Origin: Isotricha intestinalis
Taxonomy: Eukaryota; Ciliophora; Litostomatea; Vestibuliferida; Isotrichidae
DNA length: 62,383 nucleotides
Assembly (NCBI GenBank): GCA_023807065.1
Contig: JAJJLU010000375.1
Coordinates: 1 to 62,383, forward strand
Direction of reading: 5' to 3'
The position numbers and the translations under genes are program-made. A model generated the notes under the pieces. That model was not told where the DNA came from. It did no database searches and saw only the letters and a program-made list of their open reading frames with translations. Shown here one piece after another: positions 9,901 to 19,895 of the stretch. Positions within the stretch are counted from its first letter, which is position 1. Each line of letters begins with the position of its first letter.

Positions 9901-12326
9901 TTTTACCTAATGATTACATTCAAGGAAATTTATATGATACAATTAATAATAATTATTTTTTATATTATAAATATAGAATCCCTATAAATACAAAAGGAAT
10001 TAATTATGAAATTCATTGTAAATCATGTATTTTAGTAATTAATTTTAAAGATGAAATTCCAGATATGAATAAATTTATATTTAAATTAGATGTTTCTAAA
10101 GATAGACCATTTATAATTCCATTTAATGATATAGAAAAGTATCAAAATGAATATATGATTATTGGAATTGGATGTAAATCTTTTGATGATGTTACTCATA
10201 CAACTTTTTCTTTTAAAATTTATCCTTCTTTTAAAGCAGTAAAAAAAGATTATATATTAATGAATAATGAACATTCTTCTATTTGTTTTAAAGATTGTAG
10301 ATATATTATTCCTATTTTAAAATATGATTTAATAAAAAATATAATTATAAGTGTATCAAATGACAAAGGAGAAAGTAATAAAAATATATATTTATCTTCA
10401 AATATATATGATTTTGAATTTTATATTAATCAAGTTTATTCTATATATATTTTTAGTCTAGATGAATTTAAACCTTTAGAAACATTTTCAAAAAAAGAAA
10501 ATCATAATTATTTAGAAATTAAATCAAGTAATTTTCAAAAAGATATTTTTGTTGAAGTTAATTTAACAATTCCATTTAATGATGAAAATAGTATTTTTTA
10601 TGTTTATTTCACTTATACAAAAGATTCTCATTCTGATATTTTAATTCCAAATAAAAGAAATTTACTTTTCTTAGAGAGTAATAAAGAAAAAAGCTTTTCA
10701 TTACCTTATACAGAAGATAAAAATATAAATAATTATATATATAATCAAGGAAATACAAGTGTTGCAGTATTAAAACAAGTAAAAGGAACCGGAAAAATTT
10801 CATTAGGAAAAAAATTTAAATATATATTAGATAATACTCACAATTCATTTGTATTTCACTATAATAAATATTCAAATTTAGAAAATGAATTATTACTCCA
10901 ATCAAATTATGGTTTATATTTTTATGCAAATTTATATACAAAATATTTAGAAAATATACATGAAATTCAAATGGGAAAAACAAATTATATTTTATATCAA
11001 TTAGAATCATTTCCAGTAATGATATATGTAAAAGTTCCAAATATTGGAAATTATGATATAACCTTTAATGTTGGATTAGAAGGAATAGAAGAATCAAAAT
11101 ATGAATGGACTTTAAAGACTTATTTATTAAATGACAATTATATAGAAAGAAGAAGAAATAATAATAAATTAACTCCTGAATATCATTATTCAATTAAAGG
11201 TCATTTTGATTTAATTAGAAATAGAGGAACTGGAATTATTAGAGCAAAAGAAATTAAAAATTATAATACAAATTATAATAAAATTATATTATTTAGATTA
11301 CATGAAAAATCAAATAAAATATATGAAAGAGAAAATATTATTGTTAAAGCTTTAGCAATGTCATCTCATTCAAATTATATTTCTTTACCTCAATATGAAT
11401 ACTTTTATTCTAGAATTCAAGAAGAAAATTTTAATAATTTAAAACCTTATAATATTTATAGACTTGAAAAAGGAGAAAATAATCATGATGAAATGAAAAT
11501 TGAATTTGCTTCTTGTTATGGTGATCCTAACTTTTCTATTAAATTTTCTGATTTTGGCAATTTAGATATTTATAAAAATGATTCTATTCAAATAATTGAA
11601 GATAAAGTTGAATTTGGAAAAAGAATTTTATTCATTAAAATGAATAAAGATTTACAATATTTATATATTTATATTTTTCCTAATACAGAAGATAAAAAAT
11701 TTAAAGATAAAGAACCTATTAATTTTACGATTAAATATTTTACTTTTTTAAGAAAAGAATTTACAGAAAGTAAAATTTTAGATAAAAACATTAAAATTGG
11801 TAAATTAAATAATTCCACTTTTCAAATATCATGGGAACCAATTAATTCAAATAATAATCAAGTAGATTATTTTTTAAAAATTTTTAAAAGAGAGAGTTTT
11901 AAAAATGATAATGAAGTAAATAGTATTTGTCTTAAAAATAGACCAATTAAAAAATTTCATTTAAAAAATGAAAAAACAATTCTTATTAAAGAATTTCCTG
12001 AAGGAGAACTATTTATAAATTTAATTGCAGAATATAAAGAAAGTGAAATAATTAATAATATAATTTCTTATAATTCATTATCAATTGGATTTAATTTAAA
12101 AGAAGAAGAAGAATTTTCAATTTTTAAATATATTTTGATTTTCTTTTCATTCATAATTTTTTTTGGTGTTCTTCTTTTATATTTATATAAATGTATAAGA
12201 AAAAAACAAGTAAAAAATGCTTATAAATTATTAGGAAAATCCAAATTTTTGGATAAAAGTCGGAAAGATATTTCAAAACAGTTACCAAAAAATTTTTCAT
12301 TTGTAATAGATTCTCAATTAGATTAA
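6975..12326 (+). CDS. Giant type I transmembrane surface protein with repeated Cys-pair modules
   Basis: This 1783-aa protein begins with a signal peptide (hydrophobic residues about 4-18) and ends with one transmembrane helix (about 1712-1736), followed by a short basic cytoplasmic tail. The large ectodomain is rich in predicted beta-strand sequence. It contains recurring close cysteine pairs followed by hydrophobic strands, near residues 114 (CEYNC), 217 (CENC), 400 (CENFPYC), 790 (CTNTLLC), 928 (CSNFNKC), 1015 (CKSC) and 1105 (CFKDC). This spacing suggests repeated beta-sandwich modules, possibly PPC-like, each stapled by a disulfide; that is inference. I recognise no named family. Ciliates have many such large putative adhesion or surface proteins. 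The gene is a single uninterrupted ORF. Confidence 0.85.
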   Translation: MKFHISSLIYFIILLLLTNSQTIEELIIDSIKNYSLQNNTEIIIKTPIQNENNNYIVYNFLIQNTSKIQVYISNNKEKANNKETIFKLPLYGEKKIIIPKNYYKSKNNLYLNITCEYNCFFEINVKSFNMIHIEEDQTISLSSFDNSNEYIFNYKYSSDKIKIDNDIKKNIYAYSTHINNFDMEISFIEQDSEKKLKITEKFIQGYFYQITPNIYKPCENCYFKIMIKIKNKDNFISLNIDNHYFNNNKIIPNKKYFGLIPTDKNECFYFNSVDEFEYFIDFFVDNPMNSFEFKNLDGKIKIINFSKNDYFINEKQGTICLNRITNSNIKKPIPYQFIIYNADKMTINQPFISIIDNTYLIERKVKMSKNHIYRPSILNKEKTNFYIYNNNGYMNVMEFTCENFPYCIINDVSATPLNYTTKNYYSFGNEFYGTIDNYNPNLFNSKTNLLIIQCVSGRDFYGEENEGKCSFNIIFYSDKDILNIVPNKKFSLLNNYNKKTQTTLKFYIPENNMKKTIINTYTFHGSTYPILKNAPKDTQIYYYGNLISIEFINEKTENYTKEYELLIENDGKDLTSILISLDEGKEKVEEYLWFNQDILVTLSEKTKSKKIIIDHIPQTSGGKELDGLISHFHLLNCDVNIKYILFEGDNIYKSLKFDNFLYMNIEKDFSEFNDKVEFDIELINIFQGEEICMIYFTSYLLDNYENVNGKPIILNENIPSKMFFDFQTVTDVKYYYLILNYEKPTIINFEFNDFSIFSIGYSLNHQYNLKLFTLYHSNKIIIYPNEIKKNCTNTLLCKLYILVQSSKASVYNDFTKKPLFTITVKTMDELPVTYINSNSVFNDIIIGKQIQYYYSNIGNGDKGSILINNKKGSGILFAKIYSSSSWDYIPNWQNKIYLPTKDDKQEENLIFDINKNEISFNEKHTSKCSNFNKCQILIGVISNDHIEGEDDEKSVYEYSIHLIKNKNNSNNSIVTILPNDYIQGNLYDTINNNYFLYYKYRIPINTKGINYEIHCKSCILVINFKDEIPDMNKFIFKLDVSKDRPFIIPFNDIEKYQNEYMIIGIGCKSFDDVTHTTFSFKIYPSFKAVKKDYILMNNEHSSICFKDCRYIIPILKYDLIKNIIISVSNDKGESNKNIYLSSNIYDFEFYINQVYSIYIFSLDEFKPLETFSKKENHNYLEIKSSNFQKDIFVEVNLTIPFNDENSIFYVYFTYTKDSHSDILIPNKRNLLFLESNKEKSFSLPYTEDKNINNYIYNQGNTSVAVLKQVKGTGKISLGKKFKYILDNTHNSFVFHYNKYSNLENELLLQSNYGLYFYANLYTKYLENIHEIQMGKTNYILYQLESFPVMIYVKVPNIGNYDITFNVGLEGIEESKYEWTLKTYLLNDNYIERRRNNNKLTPEYHYSIKGHFDLIRNRGTGIIRAKEIKNYNTNYNKIILFRLHEKSNKIYERENIIVKALAMSSHSNYISLPQYEYFYSRIQEENFNNLKPYNIYRLEKGENNHDEMKIEFASCYGDPNFSIKFSDFGNLDIYKNDSIQIIEDKVEFGKRILFIKMNKDLQYLYIYIFPNTEDKKFKDKEPINFTIKYFTFLRKEFTESKILDKNIKIGKLNNSTFQISWEPINSNNNQVDYFLKIFKRESFKNDNEVNSICLKNRPIKKFHLKNEKTILIKEFPEGELFINLIAEYKESEIINNIISYNSLSIGFNLKEEEEFSIFKYILIFFSFIIFFGVLLLYLYKCIRKKQVKNAYKLLGKSKFLDKSRKDISKQLPKNFSFVIDSQLD

Positions 12327-12440
12327 CTAATTTTTAAAAAATATATTAATTAATATAATTATAATTATAATAATAATTAATTATATTTTAAAAACATTCC
12401 AAAATAATAAACAAAAAGTATTTAAAAAAAAAAATTAAAA

Positions 12441-13388
12441 ATGGAATCTCTAATAGATCAAGAAATAATGCAATATCTATGTTTCTTCATATGTTCATGT
12501 ACATGTTGTATAGGATTTCTTTTAATATTATTTGGTTTTTCCTCATTAGAAGCAACAGAATTAGGATTAAATTATTCATGGATAAGTAAGACAATAAGTC
12601 CAGAAGTAAAAGAAAATGGATTATATTTCATTGGAATAGGTCATTCCTTTATTAAATTTCCAAAAACAGTTCAAACAATAGAATTTTCAGAAGAAAAAAC
12701 TGCAAATAGAGGACCAATAGAAAGTAGAACAAGTGATGGATTAGAAGTTACTTTAGAAATCTCCTTTCAATATATTTTACAACCTGATAAATTATATGAT
12801 TTATATAATACTTATGGTCCTAAATATGATAATGTTTTTCAAAATATTGCTATTAATATTTTAACCGAAGAAGCCACTAAATATACTGCTTATAATTTTT
12901 TTATGGATAGAGGAAAAATAAAAGATGATTTTCAATATGAATTAAATTTACGATTTGATAAAAATTGCTTTTCTAATATTCAATTTTTACAATTGAGATC
13001 TGTAAATTTACCTAATTTATTTGAACAATCTATTCAAGAAAGTGAAGTTAAAAAACAAGATATTCAAAAAGCTCAAGCTGAACAAAATAAAGTTAAAATT
13101 GAAATTGATACTAAAATTAAAGCTGCTGAATATCAGAAAAATGTTATAATTAATAAAGCTGAAGGAGAAGCTCAAGCTATTATTAAACAAAATGAAGCTT
13201 ATGTTGATGCTTTATTAAGAACTCAAAACACTCAAACTAATGCTTTTAAAAATTTAAAAGATACTTTACAGTTAACTAATGAAAATTTATTAGATTTTAT
13301 GAAAACTAAAATTATTAAAGAATACAGTGGAGATAATGATATTACTTTAAATATTGAAAAACCTAATCAAAAAAAGGAGGACCTTTAA
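12441..13388 (+). CDS. SPFH/band-7 (prohibitin/stomatin-like) membrane protein
   Basis: This 315-aa protein has an N-terminal Cys-rich hydrophobic segment (about residues 12-36) acting as a membrane anchor. An SPFH/band-7-type domain (about 40-200) follows, including GLYFIGIGHSFIKFP and the strand-rich SDGLEVTLEISFQYIL. A helical region (about 205-265) follows with AEQNKVKIEIDTKIKAAEYQ and KAEGEAQAI, the alanine/glutamate-rich repeat typical of SPFH coiled coils. Such proteins form oligomeric membrane scaffolds. Which subfamily and membrane it belongs to is unclear. The gene lies 114 bp after the surface-protein gene and 75 bp before SEC8, on the same strand. Confidence 0.85.
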   Translation: MESLIDQEIMQYLCFFICSCTCCIGFLLILFGFSSLEATELGLNYSWISKTISPEVKENGLYFIGIGHSFIKFPKTVQTIEFSEEKTANRGPIESRTSDGLEVTLEISFQYILQPDKLYDLYNTYGPKYDNVFQNIAINILTEEATKYTAYNFFMDRGKIKDDFQYELNLRFDKNCFSNIQFLQLRSVNLPNLFEQSIQESEVKKQDIQKAQAEQNKVKIEIDTKIKAAEYQKNVIINKAEGEAQAIIKQNEAYVDALLRTQNTQTNAFKNLKDTLQLTNENLLDFMKTKIIKEYSGDNDITLNIEKPNQKKEDL

Positions 13389-13463
13389 ATATATATTTAT
13401 ATTGGTATTATATATATATTTTTTTAATTTAATGAAATTTAAATAATTTAATAAAATAAATAA

Positions 13464-16304
13464 ATGTTAACAAATTCAGAGTTAAATATAGAAAATAATA
13501 CAAAAAAAAGAAATGATTCATCATATAAAAAAGAAAATAATAATAATAATAATATCGATAATATTAAAGAAAAAATCTCTTCTTGTTTAGAAGAAATAGA
13601 TCCTAGATTTTATGATCCAAATTTTAATTTAATTTCAGAAATAGTAAATGTATTTGGAGATATAAATTTTGAAAAAGTAAAAGATGATATAGAAAGATTA
13701 AAAGAAATAAATCAAAAATTAGATGATGTGATTAAATTAATCGTAGATAAACATAGTGATGAATTTTTTAAAATTTTAGGTTATGTAAGAGATATGAAAA
13801 AAATGTTAGAAAATTCTAAAGTTAAATATAATTATGCTCAAGTTTCTTTAGGAGGAATAAAACAAACAATGGAAGGTTTAGTTACAGGAGAAAACTCAGA
13901 ATGGAAATTAAAATCTTTGTTTTATAATGAAATTATATCTAAATTAAGTAAAACTCAAAGTATTTTTGAAATCTTAAATATTTGCTCTAATTATATACAA
14001 AATAATAAAATATTTGATGCTATTAAAGTTTTAATTAACACTGAAAATGAATATAATGAATATGATAAAGAATTTAGAAGATATAATTTAGTCACTGATA
14101 TTGGAACTAAGTTTGTTAAAATGAAAAATGTAATTAAAGAAAAATTAGTTACTGAAATTAATTCTTTATGCTTTTTTAAAAAAGATAAAGAAGATTTAAT
14201 TTTAACTAAAAAAATTCAATCTTTAATATTATATATAATTAATTATTATTCTAAATTATCAATTGATATTGATCTTGTTAAACCAATGCAAAAATTTATT
14301 TCTATAATTAATCAAGCAGTTAATTATAAAGTAATGGAAGAATTAGAAAATTATGAAATAATTAAAAATAATAATGAAGAAAATAATAATAATATAGATT
14401 CTAAATTAAATGAAAAAAAAGATTCATCATCTTTAATATATTCAATAGGTTGTATTAAAAATTTTGAAACTGAAAAAATTTTAGAATTAATTGTCTATAA
14501 ATTAGATGAAAATTTCTCTTCATTAATAGTAAGAATTATGAAAATAGCAGGTGAACAATTAAGAAATCTTCCAATAATTTTAAATAAATTTGATATGGAA
14601 AACAAAACAGAAAAAATAAAATTTTTATTAATAATTGAAATACCATTAATAATATTTGCACATACAATTTCAAAATTAAATACATTATTTAGAAATATTA
14701 AAGATGGGAAAATTGTCGAAATAAGATTACAAAAATTAGAAGAATTATTACAAAAATCCTGTGAAAAACCTCTAATATTATTGCTATTAACTTTTCAAAA
14801 AATTTTATATAGTAGACAAGAAGAATTAAATAGTCAAAATGATAATACTAATGTAAGTAATCAAGCAGGCTTTTATTCTTTTATTGAAGCTGAAAATTCT
14901 ATAAGAAGAAAAATTAATGAAATGCAATATTTAAGTGTTGATTATTTACCTATGTTAAATAAACTTATTTATCAATTTTCTTTTGAATGCAATAAAAATT
15001 ATAAAATGAAATTTAATTCTTTAGAAAATAAATTAGAAAAATTTAATGATTCATTGTTTCAATTTTATTCTTCTAAAATTTCAATTTCTAAATTTTTCAC
15101 TTTAAAATCATTTAGTAATGATTATGATACTGATATTTCAAACTTTAAATTTATTGAAGATCTCACAAATAAAATAGAACAATTAAGAACTTTATTAATT
15201 TTTGCTTATACAAATGCATATTCTGAAATAATGAAAATATTAAGAGATTTATTTGTGAATTTTTCTTTAAATACTAAAGATTTTATCGTTGATTTATTAA
15301 AAGAAAAAATTCATAGAAGTTTAATTAACAAATCATTTGATTTATTAATTAAAGAACCAAGTTATTTTGAAATAATAAATCAAATTAGAATAAATTTAAA
15401 ATTCAAACAATTCCAAACTTTTGATGAAATAGTAAAAAATAAACAAGACTCAGAAAGATTTTATAAAGAATTTAATTATTCAATTTTAGATTTTATTATA
15501 AAAACAGAAGACTTTTATCCTCAAATTGAATCATTAAATTTATCTATAAAAGATTATAAATTTATGGAATTATTAACTAGATTTATTGTATGTACTGAAA
15601 CAATTTCTTTTAAAACAGAAAATTTTGTTGAAGATTTAATGAATGAACTTAAATTTGAAAATACAAAAAAATCTGCTATTATGGCTTTAGTTGGTAAAAG
15701 TGAACTTGATAATATTTCTACTTCTATTAATATTGATATTGATAATTTAATAGTTATTACTTTAACTTGTTTAGATAAATTATCATATGATTTAAGTAAG
15801 ATATTACTTATTTTAAAAACTGAATTTTGCTGTTTATTAATATCTCTTTTAAGAAACATTAAAAAAACTTCTTATATGTTAAAAAATCCTCAAAATAATC
15901 CAGATTATTTTATCAATTCATTTATTAATGATTTTTTAATGTTTTATGGATTATTTCAAAATAATTTAAATACAATACAAACAGAATTTATTTGCAAAGA
16001 TTATTTATTATTAGTAAATAATATATTTTTTGAATGTTTAAAGAAAGAACCAAAAATAAATGCAAATGGAGTAAATTTATTAATAAAAGATTTTCAATAT
16101 ATTAAAACTAAAATGGGAAATAATTTTGCTTTTCAAGATGATAAATTTGAAAAGAGTATATTTTACTTTGAAAATTATGCAAACCTATTATTAATAACAG
16201 AAGATGAATTAGAAGATAAATTAAGAATATATTATAAAATAGATGAATATAAAGATGATATTTTAGACCCTATAATAAAACTTAGAAAAAATTTTAAACA
16301 TTAA
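13464..16304 (+). CDS. SEC8: Exocyst complex subunit SEC8/EXOC4
   Basis: This 946-aa protein matches the N-terminal Sec8 region. Residues about 70-190 carry the pattern of a CDxxLDxxI helix, a second helix (KHSDEFFKILGYVRDMK) and a third (MLENSKVKYNYAQVSLGGIK). The SEC8-specific stretch on tether organisation and IFDAIKVLINTENEY follows. That order aligns, from memory, with human EXOC4 around its ITNSRNKIKQVKENL and YLSATDMLVSAVESL segments. The rest is all-helical, as in CATCHR tethers. SEC8 works with seven other exocyst subunits to tether secretory vesicles to the plasma membrane. The length is close to the usual 970 aa. No introns are visible. Confidence 0.8.
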   Translation: MLTNSELNIENNTKKRNDSSYKKENNNNNNIDNIKEKISSCLEEIDPRFYDPNFNLISEIVNVFGDINFEKVKDDIERLKEINQKLDDVIKLIVDKHSDEFFKILGYVRDMKKMLENSKVKYNYAQVSLGGIKQTMEGLVTGENSEWKLKSLFYNEIISKLSKTQSIFEILNICSNYIQNNKIFDAIKVLINTENEYNEYDKEFRRYNLVTDIGTKFVKMKNVIKEKLVTEINSLCFFKKDKEDLILTKKIQSLILYIINYYSKLSIDIDLVKPMQKFISIINQAVNYKVMEELENYEIIKNNNEENNNNIDSKLNEKKDSSSLIYSIGCIKNFETEKILELIVYKLDENFSSLIVRIMKIAGEQLRNLPIILNKFDMENKTEKIKFLLIIEIPLIIFAHTISKLNTLFRNIKDGKIVEIRLQKLEELLQKSCEKPLILLLLTFQKILYSRQEELNSQNDNTNVSNQAGFYSFIEAENSIRRKINEMQYLSVDYLPMLNKLIYQFSFECNKNYKMKFNSLENKLEKFNDSLFQFYSSKISISKFFTLKSFSNDYDTDISNFKFIEDLTNKIEQLRTLLIFAYTNAYSEIMKILRDLFVNFSLNTKDFIVDLLKEKIHRSLINKSFDLLIKEPSYFEIINQIRINLKFKQFQTFDEIVKNKQDSERFYKEFNYSILDFIIKTEDFYPQIESLNLSIKDYKFMELLTRFIVCTETISFKTENFVEDLMNELKFENTKKSAIMALVGKSELDNISTSINIDIDNLIVITLTCLDKLSYDLSKILLILKTEFCCLLISLLRNIKKTSYMLKNPQNNPDYFINSFINDFLMFYGLFQNNLNTIQTEFICKDYLLLVNNIFFECLKKEPKINANGVNLLIKDFQYIKTKMGNNFAFQDDKFEKSIFYFENYANLLLITEDELEDKLRIYYKIDEYKDDILDPIIKLRKNFKH

Positions 16305-16346
16305 TTTAAATTTATAAACTTAAAATAATAAATTTTAAAATTAAAT

Positions 16347-19300
16347 ATGGACAGAAGTCCAAATAAAAAGCATATAGAAAAAAAAATAAATAATAAAAGA
16401 GAAGTAAATGTAGTTGCAGATAATAATATTTCAAAATATACTCCTAATAGTAGTAGAACATTTCAAACCTTTTCAAATGTTGATAAAATAGATAATTCTA
16501 GGAAATTAAGTCCAATTTATATAAATGAAAAAGAAATGTCTGATGTTAATGAAAATATAATTTTATTAAAACAAAAATATAAAAAATTTTCAAAACCAAA
16601 AAATATATCTAAAGGAGATTTAAGAAAAGTTTCTTCTTCTTATGGTTATTATAAAGTAGATAAATATTTAATAAAAGATAATTCTAGTTCTTTAATTTTT
16701 GGAAAAGATGCAAAAATAAAAAATAATATTGATTCGAAATTAAGAAATGATATTTTAATTGAAAAAGATAAAGAAATACATAAACTAAAAGAAAAAAATA
16801 AAGATTTAAAAACTCTAATTATAAAATTAAAAGATACTCTTGATAAAATAAATATTATTCTTCCTAATCTTTTAGAAAGACATGGAATTGAAGAAGAAGA
16901 ATTTGAGAAATTAAAAATTATTTTAGGAAATGAAAATTTTAAAAAAGAAGAAAAATTAAAAAAAATTATTAAAAGTGAAAGTGAATTAAAAGATAGAATT
17001 GAAGAAAAGGAAAAAGAAATTACATATTATAAAGCTCAAAATAATTTACTTCAAAATCAAATTAAAAAATTAAATTCAAATATTGAAAAATTAGAAAAAA
17101 TTAATATTAATACAGTTGATGAATTAAATAAAAAAAATAAACTATTAGAAAATAAAATTTTAGAATCGAATAATAATTCAAAAAATAATAAAGAACAAGA
17201 ACAAAAAGAAATAAATGAATTAATAAATAAGAATAAAATATATATTGGACAAATAGATGAATTAAATAAAAAGATTAAAAATTTAGAAAATGAAAAAAAT
17301 AATTTTGAATTAATAACAAAAGAAATAAATGAAGAAAAAAATAAATTCAAAATTAATGATAAAGAAAAAGAAGAAAAAATTGAACAATTAAAAAAATTAA
17401 ATGAAGATATTAAAAAAAATTTAGAAAATGAAAAAAATGATAATAAAAAAAATAAAGAAGAAAATTTAAGTTTAAAAGAAGAAAACTCAAATTTAAATAA
17501 TATTATAAAAAATAAAAATATTGAAATTGAAAATTTAAATATACAATTAAAAGAAAGAAATGAACTAAACAAAAAAAATGAATTACTTTCAAAAAATATT
17601 TCTGAATTAGAAATAAAGAATAAAAATATGGAAAATGATTTAAATAAAAAAATAAATGAATTAAATAAAGAAAAAAAATTATTTGATAAAGAAATTGAAG
17701 AATCAAAAATAACAATTTCAAATTTAAAAAATGAAATAGAAAAAAATAAAAAAGAAAATGAAAATAAAATAATAACATTAAATTCAAAAGTAAAAATAAA
17801 AGAAAAAGAAATTGAAAATCTGAAAAAAGAAACAGAGAAAAAAATTCAAGAAATAAATTCTAAAAATTTAAATGTTATAAATGAAGAAAAGAAGAAATTA
17901 ATAGGAAATTATGAAAAACAAATTAAAGATTTAGATAAAACAATTGAAACTCAAAGTGAAGATATAAATAAATTATTAGATGAAATAAAAGAAAAAGAAG
18001 AAATAATAAATAAAAATAATGAAGAACAAAAAATAATATTAAATGAAAAAATAAATGAAATTAAATCACTTCAAGAAAAAAATAATAAATTAAATAATGA
18101 TATTATTGTATTTAAAAAAAATATTGAAATAAAAAATAAAGAAATTAAAGATAACGAAGATAAACAAAAAAAAGAAATTGAACAATTTAAAAAAAAAATA
18201 GATGAATCTGAAAAAAAATTTTCTCAATTAAATTTAGATAAAAATAAAGAAATTAAAGATAATGAAGATAAACAAAAAAAAGAAATTGAACAATTAAAAA
18301 AAAAAATTGAAGATAATCAAAATGATATTTTAAAAAAAGAAGAATTATTAAAAGAGAAAGACAATAAATATAAAAAAGATTTGGAAGATAATAATAAAAT
18401 ATTAGAAACTTTAAAAAAAGAAATAAATGAAAAAGAAGTAAATTATAAAAAAGAATTATTAAAAAAAGAAGAATTATTAAAAGAGAAAGAAAATAAATAT
18501 AAAAAGGAAATAGAAGAAATAAAAAAGAATAATGAAAATAATAAAAAAAAATTAGAGAATAAAGAAAAAGAATTGAAAGAAAAAGAAGATAAATATAAAA
18601 ATGATATAGAACAAATTAAAAAAAATATAGAAAATAGTACAAAAGATTTTACTAAGAATATGCAAGAAACAAATAATAATATCGATAAATTAGAGAAAAT
18701 AAATAATGAATTATCGAATAAAAATAAATTATTAGAAAATGAAAATATAAATTTAAAAAAAGAAATGAATGAAAAAGAAAATAATATAAATGAATTAAAT
18801 AAAAATATAGAAGAACAAAATAAGAAAATAATAGTTAATGAAAAAGAAAAAGAAGAAAAAAATGTAAAATTAAAAGAAATAAATAATCAAAATGAATCTT
18901 TAAAAGAAGAAAATAAAAATTTAAAAGAAGAAAATAAAAAACAAATTTTAGAATTTAATAAAATAACAATTAATTTAGCTAAACAATTAGGAGTTAAAGA
19001 AGAAAAATTATCTTCAATTAACAATATATTAGAAGTAAATAAATTAATTTTAAATGAAAAAAATGCTCAAGTTGAAAATATGAAAAAAGAAATTGATGAA
19101 AAAAATAATATTTTAATAGGTAAAAATGAGGAATTAGATAAAACTTTAAATGAAAGTAAATTTGAAATAAAAGAAAAACAAAGTAATATTTTAAAATTAA
19201 AAGAAGAAATTGAAACTTTAAATAATAAAATTGAAAAATTAAATAATGATAAAATTAATTTTGATTTTGAGAAAAAAAAATTAGAAGAAATTATTGATAA

Positions 19301-19895
19301 TTATAAATTAGAAAATAAAAATTTACAAAAAGAAAAAGAAGAATATGAAAAATTAAATTTGGAAAATAATGATAAAATAAATAAATTAACAAATGAATTA
19401 GAATTAAATCAAAATACAATGAAAATGTTTATAAATAGTAATGAAGAAACTCAAAAAGATCTTGAAAATTTTAATCAAATAAAATCAAATATGGAAATAT
19501 TATGTAATGAAATTGAAAATAAACAAAATCAAAATGAAATACTTCAAAATATAATTAAAGAGCAAGAAAATAAAATAATCACTTTTAATGATAATCAAAA
19601 TAAATTTAATAATATTATTAAAGAAAAAAATGATGAAATTGAAATGTTAAAAAAACAAATAATGTTACTAAATAAACAAATAGAAAAATTTCCTGAGAAA
19701 GAAGAAAATAAACAAAATATATTAAATGATAAATTAGATAAATATTTTAATCTTTTTGAAAATAATAATGAACAATTAAAAAAATTAGATTTAAAAAATG
19801 CTGTTATATGGAATACAAATGATTTTAATACTGAAAAGAATAAAGAAGAAAGTAATTATAATAATATTGAAATTTCTCAATCAATAATTCCTTAA
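16347..19895 (+). CDS. Long coiled-coil protein, Lys/Glu/Asn-rich
   Basis: This 1182-aa protein has a basic, Ser-rich head (residues 1-130) followed by near-continuous heptad coiled coil to about residue 1130. Composition is dominated by Lys, Glu, Asn, Ile and Leu. It contains internal near-duplicates (KEIKDNEDKQKKEIEQ twice, KKEELLKEK-NKYKK twice). The length and structure suggest a cytoskeletal, centrosomal/basal-body or golgin-type scaffold, but coiled coils carry little family signal and I cannot choose. It sits 43 bp after SEC8 on the same strand, among the tightest gaps in the window. The long frame open on the opposite strand is a shadow of this biased composition. Confidence 0.85.
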   Translation: MDRSPNKKHIEKKINNKREVNVVADNNISKYTPNSSRTFQTFSNVDKIDNSRKLSPIYINEKEMSDVNENIILLKQKYKKFSKPKNISKGDLRKVSSSYGYYKVDKYLIKDNSSSLIFGKDAKIKNNIDSKLRNDILIEKDKEIHKLKEKNKDLKTLIIKLKDTLDKINIILPNLLERHGIEEEEFEKLKIILGNENFKKEEKLKKIIKSESELKDRIEEKEKEITYYKAQNNLLQNQIKKLNSNIEKLEKININTVDELNKKNKLLENKILESNNNSKNNKEQEQKEINELINKNKIYIGQIDELNKKIKNLENEKNNFELITKEINEEKNKFKINDKEKEEKIEQLKKLNEDIKKNLENEKNDNKKNKEENLSLKEENSNLNNIIKNKNIEIENLNIQLKERNELNKKNELLSKNISELEIKNKNMENDLNKKINELNKEKKLFDKEIEESKITISNLKNEIEKNKKENENKIITLNSKVKIKEKEIENLKKETEKKIQEINSKNLNVINEEKKKLIGNYEKQIKDLDKTIETQSEDINKLLDEIKEKEEIINKNNEEQKIILNEKINEIKSLQEKNNKLNNDIIVFKKNIEIKNKEIKDNEDKQKKEIEQFKKKIDESEKKFSQLNLDKNKEIKDNEDKQKKEIEQLKKKIEDNQNDILKKEELLKEKDNKYKKDLEDNNKILETLKKEINEKEVNYKKELLKKEELLKEKENKYKKEIEEIKKNNENNKKKLENKEKELKEKEDKYKNDIEQIKKNIENSTKDFTKNMQETNNNIDKLEKINNELSNKNKLLENENINLKKEMNEKENNINELNKNIEEQNKKIIVNEKEKEEKNVKLKEINNQNESLKEENKNLKEENKKQILEFNKITINLAKQLGVKEEKLSSINNILEVNKLILNEKNAQVENMKKEIDEKNNILIGKNEELDKTLNESKFEIKEKQSNILKLKEEIETLNNKIEKLNNDKINFDFEKKKLEEIIDNYKLENKNLQKEKEEYEKLNLENNDKINKLTNELELNQNTMKMFINSNEETQKDLENFNQIKSNMEILCNEIENKQNQNEILQNIIKEQENKIITFNDNQNKFNNIIKEKNDEIEMLKKQIMLLNKQIEKFPEKEENKQNILNDKLDKYFNLFENNNEQLKKLDLKNAVIWNTNDFNTEKNKEESNYNNIEISQSIIP
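18133..18306 (+). repeat. Intragenic duplication in the coiled-coil gene (unit A)
   Basis: Two near-identical segments of about 66 bp (about 18133-18199 and 18241-18306) each encode NKEIKDNEDKQKKEIEQ followed by KKK. They differ by only a few bases, for example aacgaa versus aatgaa. This looks like a recent unit duplication or gene conversion inside a coiled coil. Confidence 0.8.
18333..18506 (+). repeat. Intragenic duplication in the coiled-coil gene (unit B)
   Basis: Two near-identical segments (about 18333-18379 and about 18462-18508) encode KKEELLKEK-(D/E)-NKYKK. They follow directly after unit A and have nearly the same spacing. This suggests the coiled coil grew by successive tandem duplication. 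Confidence 0.75.

Noticed and set aside
15554..15859. 101-codon minus-strand frame inside SEC8
   Set aside because: It lies fully within a confidently coding plus-strand gene and has no recognisable features.
17057..17572. 171-codon minus-strand frame, Phe/Ser/Leu-rich
   Set aside because: It is the antisense shadow of the Lys/Glu-rich coiled-coil gene; low-complexity Phe/Leu/Ser runs are what AAA/GAA codons give on the other strand.
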